Source of the DNA: CAZYZQ01 sp964652075
Lineage (GTDB): Bacteria > Bacillota > Clostridia > Oscillospirales > Oscillospiraceae
Reading direction: 5' to 3'
Length of the DNA stretch: 11,426 bases
Assembly (NCBI GenBank): GCA_964652075.1
Contig: CAZYZQ010000078.1
Coordinates: forward strand, 1 to 11,426
A program made the position numbers and the translations under genes. The notes under the pieces were generated by a model. That model was not told where the DNA came from and ran no database searches. It saw only the letters and a program-made list of their open reading frames with translations. Positions within the stretch are counted from its first letter, which is position 1. Every line of letters begins with the position of its first letter. Shown piece after piece: positions 5,736 through 11,097 of the stretch.

Positions 5736-5765
5736 ATTATAATACAAAACCCCGCCGGTTGTACA
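5736..5765 (-). promoter_or_regulatory. Candidate mtaB promoter
   Basis: Minus strand: TGTACA (5760-5765), 18-base spacer, TATAAT (5736-5741). It would give mtaB a leader of about 130 bases, transcribed antisense to the HPr-operon leader. The TATAAT is part of the palindrome ATTATAAT and so reads the same on the other strand; direction is uncertain. Confidence 0.38.
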
Positions 5766-5788
5766 GTTCTTTTGGAGGTCATTTTTTC

Positions 5789-6046
5789 ATGAAAACGATA
5801 TGGGTCAAGCTGAATTCGCTGGAGGACGTCAAGAAGTTCGCCTGCGCTGCAGGCGAACACCCACTCCGGATCTATGCCGACACAGGCGCGGTGTCCATCG
5901 ACGCAAGGTCGCTCATGGCGCTGTTCTGCCTGGATCTGCGGCAGCCCGTGCGCGTCCGGATTGAAGGCGCGGCGGATGAGACGGAGAAGTTCTGCAGCAC
6001 AATTCAGGATTTTTTGACGTATGGAACAAAGGCTGTGATGGCATGA
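5789..6046 (+). CDS. HPr-like protein lacking the active-site histidine (first of pair)
   Basis: 85-aa protein with the fold pattern of the PTS phosphocarrier HPr. The half VSIDARSLMALFCLDLRQPVRVRIEG (residues 35-60) matches the HPr segment around regulatory Ser46 (family pattern KS-hhGhhsL); here the serine is S41. In HPr the N-terminal part carries His15 in GLHARPA; here the aligned stretch is LNSLEDVKKFA (8-18), with no histidine, so it cannot accept phosphate from enzyme I. Serine phosphorylation, as in Crh, remains possible in principle. The ATG at 5789 has GGAGG ten bases upstream (5774-5778). It is followed, with a 4-base ATGA overlap, by a second protein of the same type, so the two are translationally coupled. 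A role in regulation rather than sugar transport is inference; conserved clostridial HPr-domain proteins of this kind have no function known to me. Confidence 0.8.
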   Translation: MKTIWVKLNSLEDVKKFACAAGEHPLRIYADTGAVSIDARSLMALFCLDLRQPVRVRIEGAADETEKFCSTIQDFLTYGTKAVMA

Positions 6047-6276
6047 CAAAACTGCTTGTGCGTCTGCGTTCGATGGAGGACGTGCGCCGATTTGTGGATC
6101 TTGCGTCCCTCTGCACCGGGCCGGTGCTCGCCGAGACGGCGGACGGCAGCGTGGACGCCAAATCGCTGATCGGGATGTTTACAGTCGATCTGCAAAAGCC
6201 CGTTGCTCTTGCAGTGGACGATGCGGATGCGGAGCCGCTGCGTGAGCGGCTGGGCCGCCTGCTCTGCTGTGAATGA
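6043..6276 (+). CDS. HPr-like protein lacking the active-site histidine (second of pair)
   Basis: 77-aa paralogue of the preceding gene. Both open with hydrophobic-basic strand residues and then L(N/R)S(L/M)EDV(K/R)(K/R)F; both have xSxDA(K/R)SL near residues 36-42 and a DL(Q/R)-Q/K-PV strand. DAKSLIGMFTVDL (38-50) is very close to the HPr Ser46 region, with S41 in the Ser46 position. The His15 loop is again replaced (RSMEDVRRFVD, residues 9-19). The start overlaps the stop of the first gene (ATGA at 6043-6046) with no strong ribosome site of its own, which indicates coupled translation and roughly equal amounts, consistent with a heterodimer. A terminator-like hairpin follows at 6292. Confidence 0.8.
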   Translation: MTKLLVRLRSMEDVRRFVDLASLCTGPVLAETADGSVDAKSLIGMFTVDLQKPVALAVDDADAEPLRERLGRLLCCE

Positions 6277-6291
6277 GGCACGTCTAATTTG

Positions 6292-6344
6292 CCCCTTCTT
6301 CTCATAGGGTTGTACCACCAACTTGAGAAGAAGGGGTTGTTTTT
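6292..6344 (+). promoter_or_regulatory. Terminator-like hairpin that sequesters the next gene's ribosome site
   Basis: CCCCTTCTTCTCA (6292-6304) pairs perfectly over 13 bp with TGAGAAGAAGGGG (6324-6336); the 19-base loop can form a small inner stem (GTTG/CAAC). TTGTTTTT (6337-6344) follows, then the ATG at 6345. The only usable Shine-Dalgarno sequence for that ATG, GAAGGGG (6330-6336), is the 3' arm of the stem, and the U-run is the spacer. The hairpin can therefore end transcription of the HPr-like operon and also hide the ribosome site in any read-through RNA. Confidence 0.7.
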
Positions 6345-7490
6345 ATGCCAAATTGGAAACGGCTGGCCGCGCTGCTGCTGGCAGCCGTCCTGCTCCTGCC
6401 GCCGGCCGCCGTCCGCGCGGCGGGGCCGGAGGTGGAGGCGCCGAGCGCCATCCTGATCGACGCCGCGACGGGAACCGTGTTGTGTGAGCAGAACGCCCAC
6501 GCGCCCATGGCGCCGGCCTCCGTCACCAAGGTGATGACGATGCTGCTGATTATGGAGGCGATCGACGGCGGGCAGCTCTCGCTGACAGACCAAGTCACCG
6601 CCTCGGCCAACGCCGCCGCAAAGGGCGGCAGCCAGGTCTATCTGAAGGAGAACGAGGTGATGACGGTCGACGAGATGCTCAAAAGCGTGGCCGTCTCGTC
6701 GGCAAACGACTGCGCCTGCGCGCTGGCGGAGCATCTGTGCGGCAGCGAGGCGGCGTTCGTCGAGCGGATGAACGCGCGGGCCGCCGAGCTGGGAATGCAG
6801 GACACGCACTTCGTCAACTGCACCGGCCTCGACGACGAGCCGGACGCGGCGCAGCACCTGACGACGGCCTACGACATCGCGCTCATGTCGCGCGAGCTAC
6901 TGAAACACGACACGATCCGAAACTATACGACCATCTGGATGGACTCCGTGCGGGATGGGCAGTTCGGGCTGTCGAACACAAACAAGCTCGTCCGCTTCTA
7001 CTCCGGCTGCACGGGCCTGAAAACCGGCTACACCAAGGCGGCGGGGTACTGTCTCTCCGCCTCGGCCAAGCGGGACGGGATGGAGCTGATCGCGGTCGTG
7101 CTCGGGTGCGAGACCTCGCCGCAGCGCTTCGGCGCGGCGAAGGCGCTGCTGGACTACGGGTTCGCGACGTATGCCAATCTGACGCCGGACGCGGGCGCGC
7201 TGCCGCCGGTTGCTGTGCGGCTGGGCGCGCAGGAAAGCTGCCCCGTCCGGCTCGCGGAGCAGGGCGCGGTGCTTGTGGAAAAGCAGCAGGCGGCCGGCGC
7301 AACGACAGAGATCACACTGGCCGAGAGCGTGGAGGCGCCGGTGGAGGCCGGGCAGCAGCTCGGCACGCTGCGCATTGTTTCCGGCGGGGCGGCAATCGCG
7401 GAGATCCCGATTGTCGCAGAGCAGGCCGTTCCGCGCCTGACCACGGGGCAGCTGTTTTTGCGCGTGCTGCGCGCCGTATGCTTCGGCTGA
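6345..7490 (+). CDS. D-alanyl-D-alanine carboxypeptidase (peptidase S11, DacF/PBP5-like)
   Basis: Secreted penicillin-binding protein that trims the terminal D-Ala from peptidoglycan stem peptides, limiting cross-linking. The 381-aa product has a signal peptide (MPNWKRLAALLLAAVLLLPP, likely cleaved after the AAVRAA stretch near residue 26) and the three serine-peptidase motifs in order: SVTK (S59 nucleophile, K62), SAN (119-121) and KTG (226-228). A C-terminal PBP5_C-like beta domain covers about 275-365, and the end LTTGQLFLRVLRAVCFG is a short hydrophobic/amphipathic tail like the membrane anchor of PBP5-type enzymes. Length is normal. The ATG at 6345 starts the signal peptide and uses a ribosome site buried in the hairpin at 6292-6336, which suggests conditional expression. 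B. subtilis dacF is sporulation-controlled, and spoIIE lies 3 kb away, but a spore role here is inference. No downstream co-transcribed gene is certain: the next one has its own promoter. Confidence 0.93.
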   Translation: MPNWKRLAALLLAAVLLLPPAAVRAAGPEVEAPSAILIDAATGTVLCEQNAHAPMAPASVTKVMTMLLIMEAIDGGQLSLTDQVTASANAAAKGGSQVYLKENEVMTVDEMLKSVAVSSANDCACALAEHLCGSEAAFVERMNARAAELGMQDTHFVNCTGLDDEPDAAQHLTTAYDIALMSRELLKHDTIRNYTTIWMDSVRDGQFGLSNTNKLVRFYSGCTGLKTGYTKAAGYCLSASAKRDGMELIAVVLGCETSPQRFGAAKALLDYGFATYANLTPDAGALPPVAVRLGAQESCPVRLAEQGAVLVEKQQAAGATTEITLAESVEAPVEAGQQLGTLRIVSGGAAIAEIPIVAEQAVPRLTTGQLFLRVLRAVCFG

Positions 7491-7510
7491 GCAGAAGCGA
7501 AAAACAGGAA

Positions 7511-7539
7511 TTGTTTTTCTCGCCGGATTGCGGTATGAT
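7511..7539 (+). promoter_or_regulatory. Promoter of the PGI-like gene
   Basis: -35 TTGTTT (7511-7516), 17-base spacer, -10 TATGAT (7534-7539). Transcription would start near 7546, giving a very short leader (about 15 bases) with the ribosome site AGGCGGTGG before the ATG at 7561. The -35 lies in a weak A/T stem (GAAAAACA/TGTTTTTC). Confidence 0.68.
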
Positions 7540-7560
7540 AAAACAAAAGGCGGTGGAACA

Positions 7561-8808
7561 ATGCTCAGTGTAGATATTTCCAATATTTGGGGGAACCTTT
7601 CGCTCTCCGACCTGCTCGGGCAGGAGCAGGCGGTTTTCGCGGCGCATGGGCTGCTGGCCGATGCAAAGGGCCCGGGCAAGGAGCTGCTCGGCTGGCGGAC
7701 GCTGCCGCGCTGGACGCAGGATATCAGCGCGCTCGCGCAGGATGTGCGCGAGTGCTCGCAGGCGCTCGTGATCGTCGGCTCAGACGGCTGCGCCATGGCC
7801 GCGCGTGCGGCGATGGAGCTGCTGTTCGGCGATGTGCCGCGCGGCGGCCTGCAGGTCTTCTACGCCGGGGCGGATCTTTCGGCGCGGCATCTGCGCGCGC
7901 TGCTGGAATACCTCGACAATGTGGACTTTTCCATCAACCTGATCTCGAAAACCGGGGCCGACCTGCCGATGCATCTGACCGCGCGGTCGCTGCGCTGGCT
8001 GCTGGAACGGAAATACGGCTCAGAGAAGGCGCGCCAGCGGATTCTGGTCACAACCGACCCCACGAGCGGCACGCTGCGCGAAATGGCGCGCAGCGAGGGC
8101 TGGCGCTCCATGGAGATCCCGGCGGACGTGCCGGACAGCTGCGCCATGCTGACGAGCGCGGCGCTCCTGCCGCTGGCGATTGCCGGGGTGGAGCCGGAGG
8201 CCGTGCTGTCGGGTGCGCGCGAGGCCATGGAGACGATGGAGATCCGCTCGTTTGAAAACCCCGCGTGGCTGTATGCCGTCTCGCGCCATCTGCTGCTGCG
8301 CGACGGGCGGCGGGCGGAGCTGCTTGTCTCCGGCGAGCCGGGCTTCGCGGCCTACGCCCTGTGGTGGCGGCAGCTGATGGCGGCGGGCGGGCAGCTTCTG
8401 CCCATGACGGCCGTCTATCCCGGCGCGCTGCCGGGGCTGGGGCACATGCTGCAAACGGGCGCGGCGCCGGTGTTTGAGACGTTCGTCCGCTTTGCGCCGG
8501 GCGAGGAGACGATGCCCGTGGAGAGCGACTGGAAGGATCTGGACGGTCTGGGAAAGCTGGACGGCACGCCGCTGCCGGACTTGCAGGCGGCCGTATTGCA
8601 GGCGGCGCTGGACGCGCATGTCGACGCGGGCGCTCCCGCGCTGACCGTGGACTGCGACGCGCCCTCCCCGGCGCTGCTCGGCGAGCTGAGCTACTTTTTC
8701 GAGCTGTCCGGCGCGCTGAGCGCATATCTGCTGGGCAGCGACCCGTTCACGCAGACGGGCCTTGCGCAATATCGCCAAAATATTGCGCAGGTTTTGTCCG
8801 GCCTGTGA
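7561..8808 (+). CDS. Glucose-6-phosphate isomerase homologue with degenerate active site (probable pseudoenzyme)
   Basis: 415-aa protein that aligns by eye with clostridial PGI end to end: opening DISNIWGNLSLSDLL (5-19), ELLGWRTLP (41-49), NVDFSINLISKTG (120-132), RILVTTD (160-166), LTSAALLPLAIAGV (197-210), WWRQL (268-272), LDGLGKL (327-333), HVDAGAPAL (353-361), LSYFFELSGALSAYLLGSDPF (376-396). PGI interconverts glucose-6-P and fructose-6-P. The catalytic and ligand residues are gone: GIGGSYLGA is VGSDGCAMA (72-80); SGTTTE after the SIS lysine is TGADLP (131-136); the VGGR arginine is replaced (VPDSC, 190-194); the FGESEGK segment with the proton-donor Glu is reduced to MAAGGQ (273-278); the DLHSxGQ histidine is Pro (ALPGLGH, 289-295); the GVExxK lysine is Arg405. 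It may bind sugar phosphate without isomerising it, or bind something else. The ATG at 7561 fits its promoter and ribosome site; an upstream in-frame ATG at 7528 overlaps the promoter. No frameshift or stop: the frame is kept, so this is not a simple pseudogene. Confidence 0.82.
   Translation: MLSVDISNIWGNLSLSDLLGQEQAVFAAHGLLADAKGPGKELLGWRTLPRWTQDISALAQDVRECSQALVIVGSDGCAMAARAAMELLFGDVPRGGLQVFYAGADLSARHLRALLEYLDNVDFSINLISKTGADLPMHLTARSLRWLLERKYGSEKARQRILVTTDPTSGTLREMARSEGWRSMEIPADVPDSCAMLTSAALLPLAIAGVEPEAVLSGAREAMETMEIRSFENPAWLYAVSRHLLLRDGRRAELLVSGEPGFAAYALWWRQLMAAGGQLLPMTAVYPGALPGLGHMLQTGAAPVFETFVRFAPGEETMPVESDWKDLDGLGKLDGTPLPDLQAAVLQAALDAHVDAGAPALTVDCDAPSPALLGELSYFFELSGALSAYLLGSDPFTQTGLAQYRQNIAQVLSGL
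8763..8789 (+). repeat. Hairpin at the 3' end of the PGI-like gene
   Basis: TGCGCAATAT (8763-8772) and ATATTGCGCA (8780-8789) form a perfect 10-bp stem with a 7-base loop, followed by GGTTTTG, still upstream of the stop codon at 8806. It may be an intragenic terminator or transcript-end stabiliser; no better terminator exists before the next promoter. Confidence 0.5.
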
Positions 8809-8845
8809 AATTTGTGAATCTTCCCGAAATATTTTCGGAAAGCAG

Positions 8846-8874
8846 TTGCAAAACGCGCACAAAGACGGTAAAAT
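8846..8874 (+). promoter_or_regulatory. Promoter of the small P-loop gene
   Basis: -35 TTGCAA (8846-8851), 17-base spacer, -10 TAAAAT (8869-8874). Transcription would start near 8881, about 37 bases before the ATG at 8918, with GGAGG in between (8904-8908). Confidence 0.78.
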
Positions 8875-8917
8875 AGAGCTAAAGCCGGCAACGGCACAGA
8901 ATAGGAGGAACGATACT

Positions 8918-9328
8918 ATGGTGAAAGTGGTCATGGGGCTGAAGGGTTCCGGGAAAACCAAGCAGTTGATCGAATCCATCAATACCGCGATTAAAACTGA
9001 AACCGGCAGCATGGTTTGCATTGAAAAAGGCAACAATCTGACGTTTGATATTGACTATCGTGTTCGTCTGGTCGAATCCAGCGAATATCTGATGAACAAC
9101 TATGACTTCCTGAAGGGCTTTATCAGCGGCCTGCACGCGGGCAACTTCGATATTACCCATATCTTCATCGACCGGCTGTATAAGATCGTCGGCTGCGAGG
9201 ATCCGGATCAGGCGGCGGAGTTTTTGGCATGGTGCGAGGAGTTCGGCAAGGCGAACAAGCTGGAGTTCACCGTGACCATCTCGGCCGCGGTCGATTCCGC
9301 GACGGACGGCATCCGCAAATTCTTCTGA
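8918..9328 (+). CDS. Small P-loop NTPase-like protein of unknown function
   Basis: 136-aa protein with a Walker A motif right at the N-terminus: GLKGSGKTK (residues 7-15, K13, T14). A strand ending in Asp, THIFID (80-85), is a plausible Walker B. Between them lie MVCIEKGNNLTFDI (32-45) and GFISGLHAGNFDI (67-79), which are very characteristic of a short protein widespread in clostridia and sometimes annotated, without much basis, as ATP-binding or 'twitching motility PilT'-like. It is too short for PilT and lacks its other motifs. No signal peptide or membrane segment. It has its own promoter and an ideal GGAGG nine bases before the ATG at 8918, and is followed by a bidirectional terminator, so it is a single-gene unit. 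Codon use is less GC-rich in its first half than in its neighbours, suggesting strong constraint or high expression. Function unknown; nucleotide binding is likely. Confidence 0.88.
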   Translation: MVKVVMGLKGSGKTKQLIESINTAIKTETGSMVCIEKGNNLTFDIDYRVRLVESSEYLMNNYDFLKGFISGLHAGNFDITHIFIDRLYKIVGCEDPDQAAEFLAWCEEFGKANKLEFTVTISAAVDSATDGIRKFF

Positions 9329-9340
9329 TTTTGTACGTAA

Positions 9341-9376
9341 AACGCTCCGGCGCAGTTGAGGCTGCGCCGGAGCGTT
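9341..9376. terminator. Bidirectional terminator between convergent genes
   Basis: AACGCTCCGGCGCAG (9341-9355) and CTGCGCCGGAGCGTT (9362-9376) form a perfect 15-bp stem with a 6-base loop. On the minus strand it is followed by TTTTAC (serving 9394-10214); on the plus strand by CTGTTTG (serving the P-loop gene). Confidence 0.82.
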
Positions 9377-9393
9377 CTGTTTGCGCCAAAAGG

Positions 9394-10214
9394 TCAGGGA
9401 TGGCAGTGCCCGCAGGGACTGTAGCCCATGGCAATGACCTCGTCGCGGGATTTGGAGGTCGTACTGTAGTTTTCCGGCTTGATCTTCGGCACGTCGCGGC
9501 AGCCGGGGAGATGAAATTTGTGCGAGTTGGTGTTGAGTACGTAGGATGCCTCGGTGTTTTGCTGCTCCGGCGTGTCGTAAGTATTATGGTTCTCGCCGTC
9601 CGCCTGCATTTCGGTTGGGGCTGTAGGCGCGGCATCGGACGGCGCGGCGTCGGGCGGCTGTTCGGCCTGCGCTTCTGTGGCGGGCGGCGCATCAGCTGTG
9701 GGACTGGCTTCCGCCGGCGCGGGCGCTGCCGGCTGTTCCGTATCCGCCTGTGGCGCGGCCGGGACAGTGCTGTCCGGCGTGTCGGGCGCCTCCTCCAGCG
9801 GGACAGGCTCCTGTTCCGGCGGCTGTGCCGCTTCCGGTGCGGGCGTATCGGCCGGTTCCGGCGTGTCCGGGAGCGTGGTGCCGCCTGCTTCCGTGGTTTC
9901 CGGCGTTTCCGGTACTGCGGCCTCCTCCGGTTCCGGCGNNNNNNNNNNNNNNNNNNNNNNNNNNNNNNNNNNNNNNNNNNNNNNNNNNNNNNNNNNNNNN
10001 NNNNNNNNNNNNNNNNNNNNNNNNNNNNNNNNNNNNNNTCCTGTGCGTCGGAGAGCGTGGAGACGGGCAGGGAGTCCCCCTTGCCGCGCCCTTTGCCGAG
10101 ATTCCCCAGTACGCCGAGGCCCAGACAGATCAGGACCGCCCAGAACCACCAGCGCTTCTGGATGGGCTTTTTTGCCGCAGGTTTTTGCCGGGACGGTGAT
10201 TCCTCTTTTTTCAT
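9394..10214 (-). CDS. Membrane-anchored Pro/Glu/Ala-rich protein with C-terminal Cys/His (Ada-like metal-binding) domain, interrupted by assembly gap
   Basis: The N-terminal part (10214 down to 10039, 58 residues) reads a lysine-rich start, KPIQKRWWFWAVLICLGLGV (17-36) as a single membrane anchor, then GKGRGKGDSLP. After the gap the C-terminal part (9938 down to 9394, 180 residues) is a long PEPEE/TPE/PAPEA low-complexity spacer, followed by YVLNTNSHKFHLPGC...GYSPCGHCHP at the end. That last 50-residue domain, with one Cys in LPGC and two in PCGHC, is the small Ada-type metal-binding module often found at the C-terminus of secreted or membrane nucleases and competence-related proteins. The two parts are in different frames if the gap is taken as exactly 100 bases; for an intact gene the gap must be 2 modulo 3 in length. 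The ATG at 10214 has GGAGG seven bases upstream. The function is unknown; binding of metal at the cell surface is a guess. Confidence 0.8.
9939..10038. other. Assembly gap (100 N)
   Basis: Exactly 100 undetermined bases, the usual placeholder for a gap of unknown size. It falls at the junction between the membrane anchor and the repetitive Pro/Glu/Ala spacer of the surrounding gene, where short repeats could have collapsed the assembly. Confidence 0.97.
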
Positions 10215-10264
10215 GGGGCATCCTCCTGTCTGGCGCCTGTGTGGGCGATTATTTATTTTATGAA

Positions 10265-10293
10265 ATTATACCATACCGCGGCCCGCAATGCAA
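10265..10293 (-). promoter_or_regulatory. Promoter of the membrane-anchored Cys/His-domain gene
   Basis: Minus strand: -35 TTGCAT (10288-10293), 17-base spacer, perfect -10 TATAAT (10265-10270). The leader to the ATG at 10214 is about 45 bases. Confidence 0.8.
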
Positions 10294-10323
10294 GCCACCC
10301 GTTTCTGTACGCATAAAATAAAT

Positions 10324-10352
10324 TTGACTTTTCCTCATAAATGCCGTACACT
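10324..10352 (+). promoter_or_regulatory. Promoter of rex
   Basis: -35 TTGACT (10324-10329), 17-base spacer, -10 TACACT (10347-10352); start near 10359, leader about 43 bases. No palindrome of the usual Rex-operator type (TTGTGAA-n-TTCACAA) is visible here, so autoregulation is not supported by sequence. Confidence 0.78.
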
Positions 10353-10401
10353 ATTGGTAGCCTCTATATCGATACCATCCGACCCAAAGAAGGGAGCTCC
10401 T

Positions 10402-11043
10402 ATGAAGCCGAAATCCGTTTCCACGCAGACGCTCAAGCGCCTGCCGTTATACCGTACGTATCTGAAAACGCTGCCGGAGGACGGCAACGTCTCCGCCACG
10501 ACCATTGCGGACGCGCTGAAGCTCAACCCCGTGCAGGTGCGCAAGGATCTGTCCGCCATCTCCGACGGCGGGCGGCCGAAGGTCGGGTACAACACCCGCG
10601 GCCTGATCGCCGATATTGAGGCGTTCCTGCGCTACAACGACACGGACAACGCCGTCATCATCGGCGTGGGCAATCTGGGCCACGCCCTGTTGTCCTTCAA
10701 GGGCTTCACGGAATACGGCCTGAACATTGTCGCGGGCTTCGACGTGCGCGAGACGATGTACGGCAACACGGTCAACGGCAAGCCGATCCGCCCAGCCGCG
10801 GAGCTGGAGTCCTTCTGCCAGCGGGAGAATATCCACATCGGCATCATCACAGTCCCCGCCGATCAGGCGCAGGGGGTGTGCGATATCCTGATCCGCTGCG
10901 GCATTCTGGCCATCTGGAACTTTGCGCCCACGCATCTGAACGTGCCGGCGGGCGTGCTCGTCCAGAACGAAAACATGGCCGCCTCGCTCGCCATCCTCAG
11001 CCAGCACCTGGCCGAGAAGATGCACGAAAAAGAGCCGGACTGA
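10402..11043 (+). CDS. rex: Redox-sensing transcriptional repressor Rex
   Basis: Rex is a dimeric repressor that leaves its operators when NADH is high, and controls fermentation and NAD+-regeneration genes in Gram-positive bacteria. The 213-aa product has an N-terminal winged helix (about 8-80; TLKRLPLYRTYLKTL and the recognition region LNPVQVRKDLSAIS, then GRPKVGYNTRGL), a Rossmann NADH-binding fold with IIGVGNLGHALLS (86-98, GxGxxG at 88-93), an acidic strand end (GFDVR, 112-116) and the family motif IWNFAPTHLNVP (171-182). A domain-swapped C-terminal helix (191-207) is present. Length is normal. The ATG at 10402 has AGGGAG just five bases upstream; no alternative start is better. The gene has its own promoter and terminator. 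Targets cannot be deduced from this window. Confidence 0.96.
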   Translation: MKPKSVSTQTLKRLPLYRTYLKTLPEDGNVSATTIADALKLNPVQVRKDLSAISDGGRPKVGYNTRGLIADIEAFLRYNDTDNAVIIGVGNLGHALLSFKGFTEYGLNIVAGFDVRETMYGNTVNGKPIRPAAELESFCQRENIHIGIITVPADQAQGVCDILIRCGILAIWNFAPTHLNVPAGVLVQNENMAASLAILSQHLAEKMHEKEPD

Positions 11044-11055
11044 CGCCAAAAACAC

Positions 11056-11089
11056 AGCGCCGCCGCCCAACATGGGCGGCGGCGCTTTT
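11056..11089. terminator. Bidirectional terminator between rex and prfC
   Basis: AGCGCCGCCGCCC (11056-11068) and GGGCGGCGGCGCT (11074-11086) form a perfect 13-bp GC-rich stem with a 5-base loop. TTTT follows on the plus strand (11086-11089) and, after GTG, TTTTT on the minus strand, so it serves both convergent genes. Confidence 0.88.
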
Positions 11090-11097
11090 GCGGTATG

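Noticed and set aside
5913..6857. A 314-aa minus-strand open frame across the HPr-like pair and the carboxypeptidase
   Set aside because: No family resemblance and it crosses an obvious regulatory hairpin; both plus-strand genes have recognisable motifs and ribosome sites.
10222..10401. A Rex operator upstream of rex
   Set aside because: No TTGTGAA/TTCACAA-like palindrome is present in the divergent promoter region.
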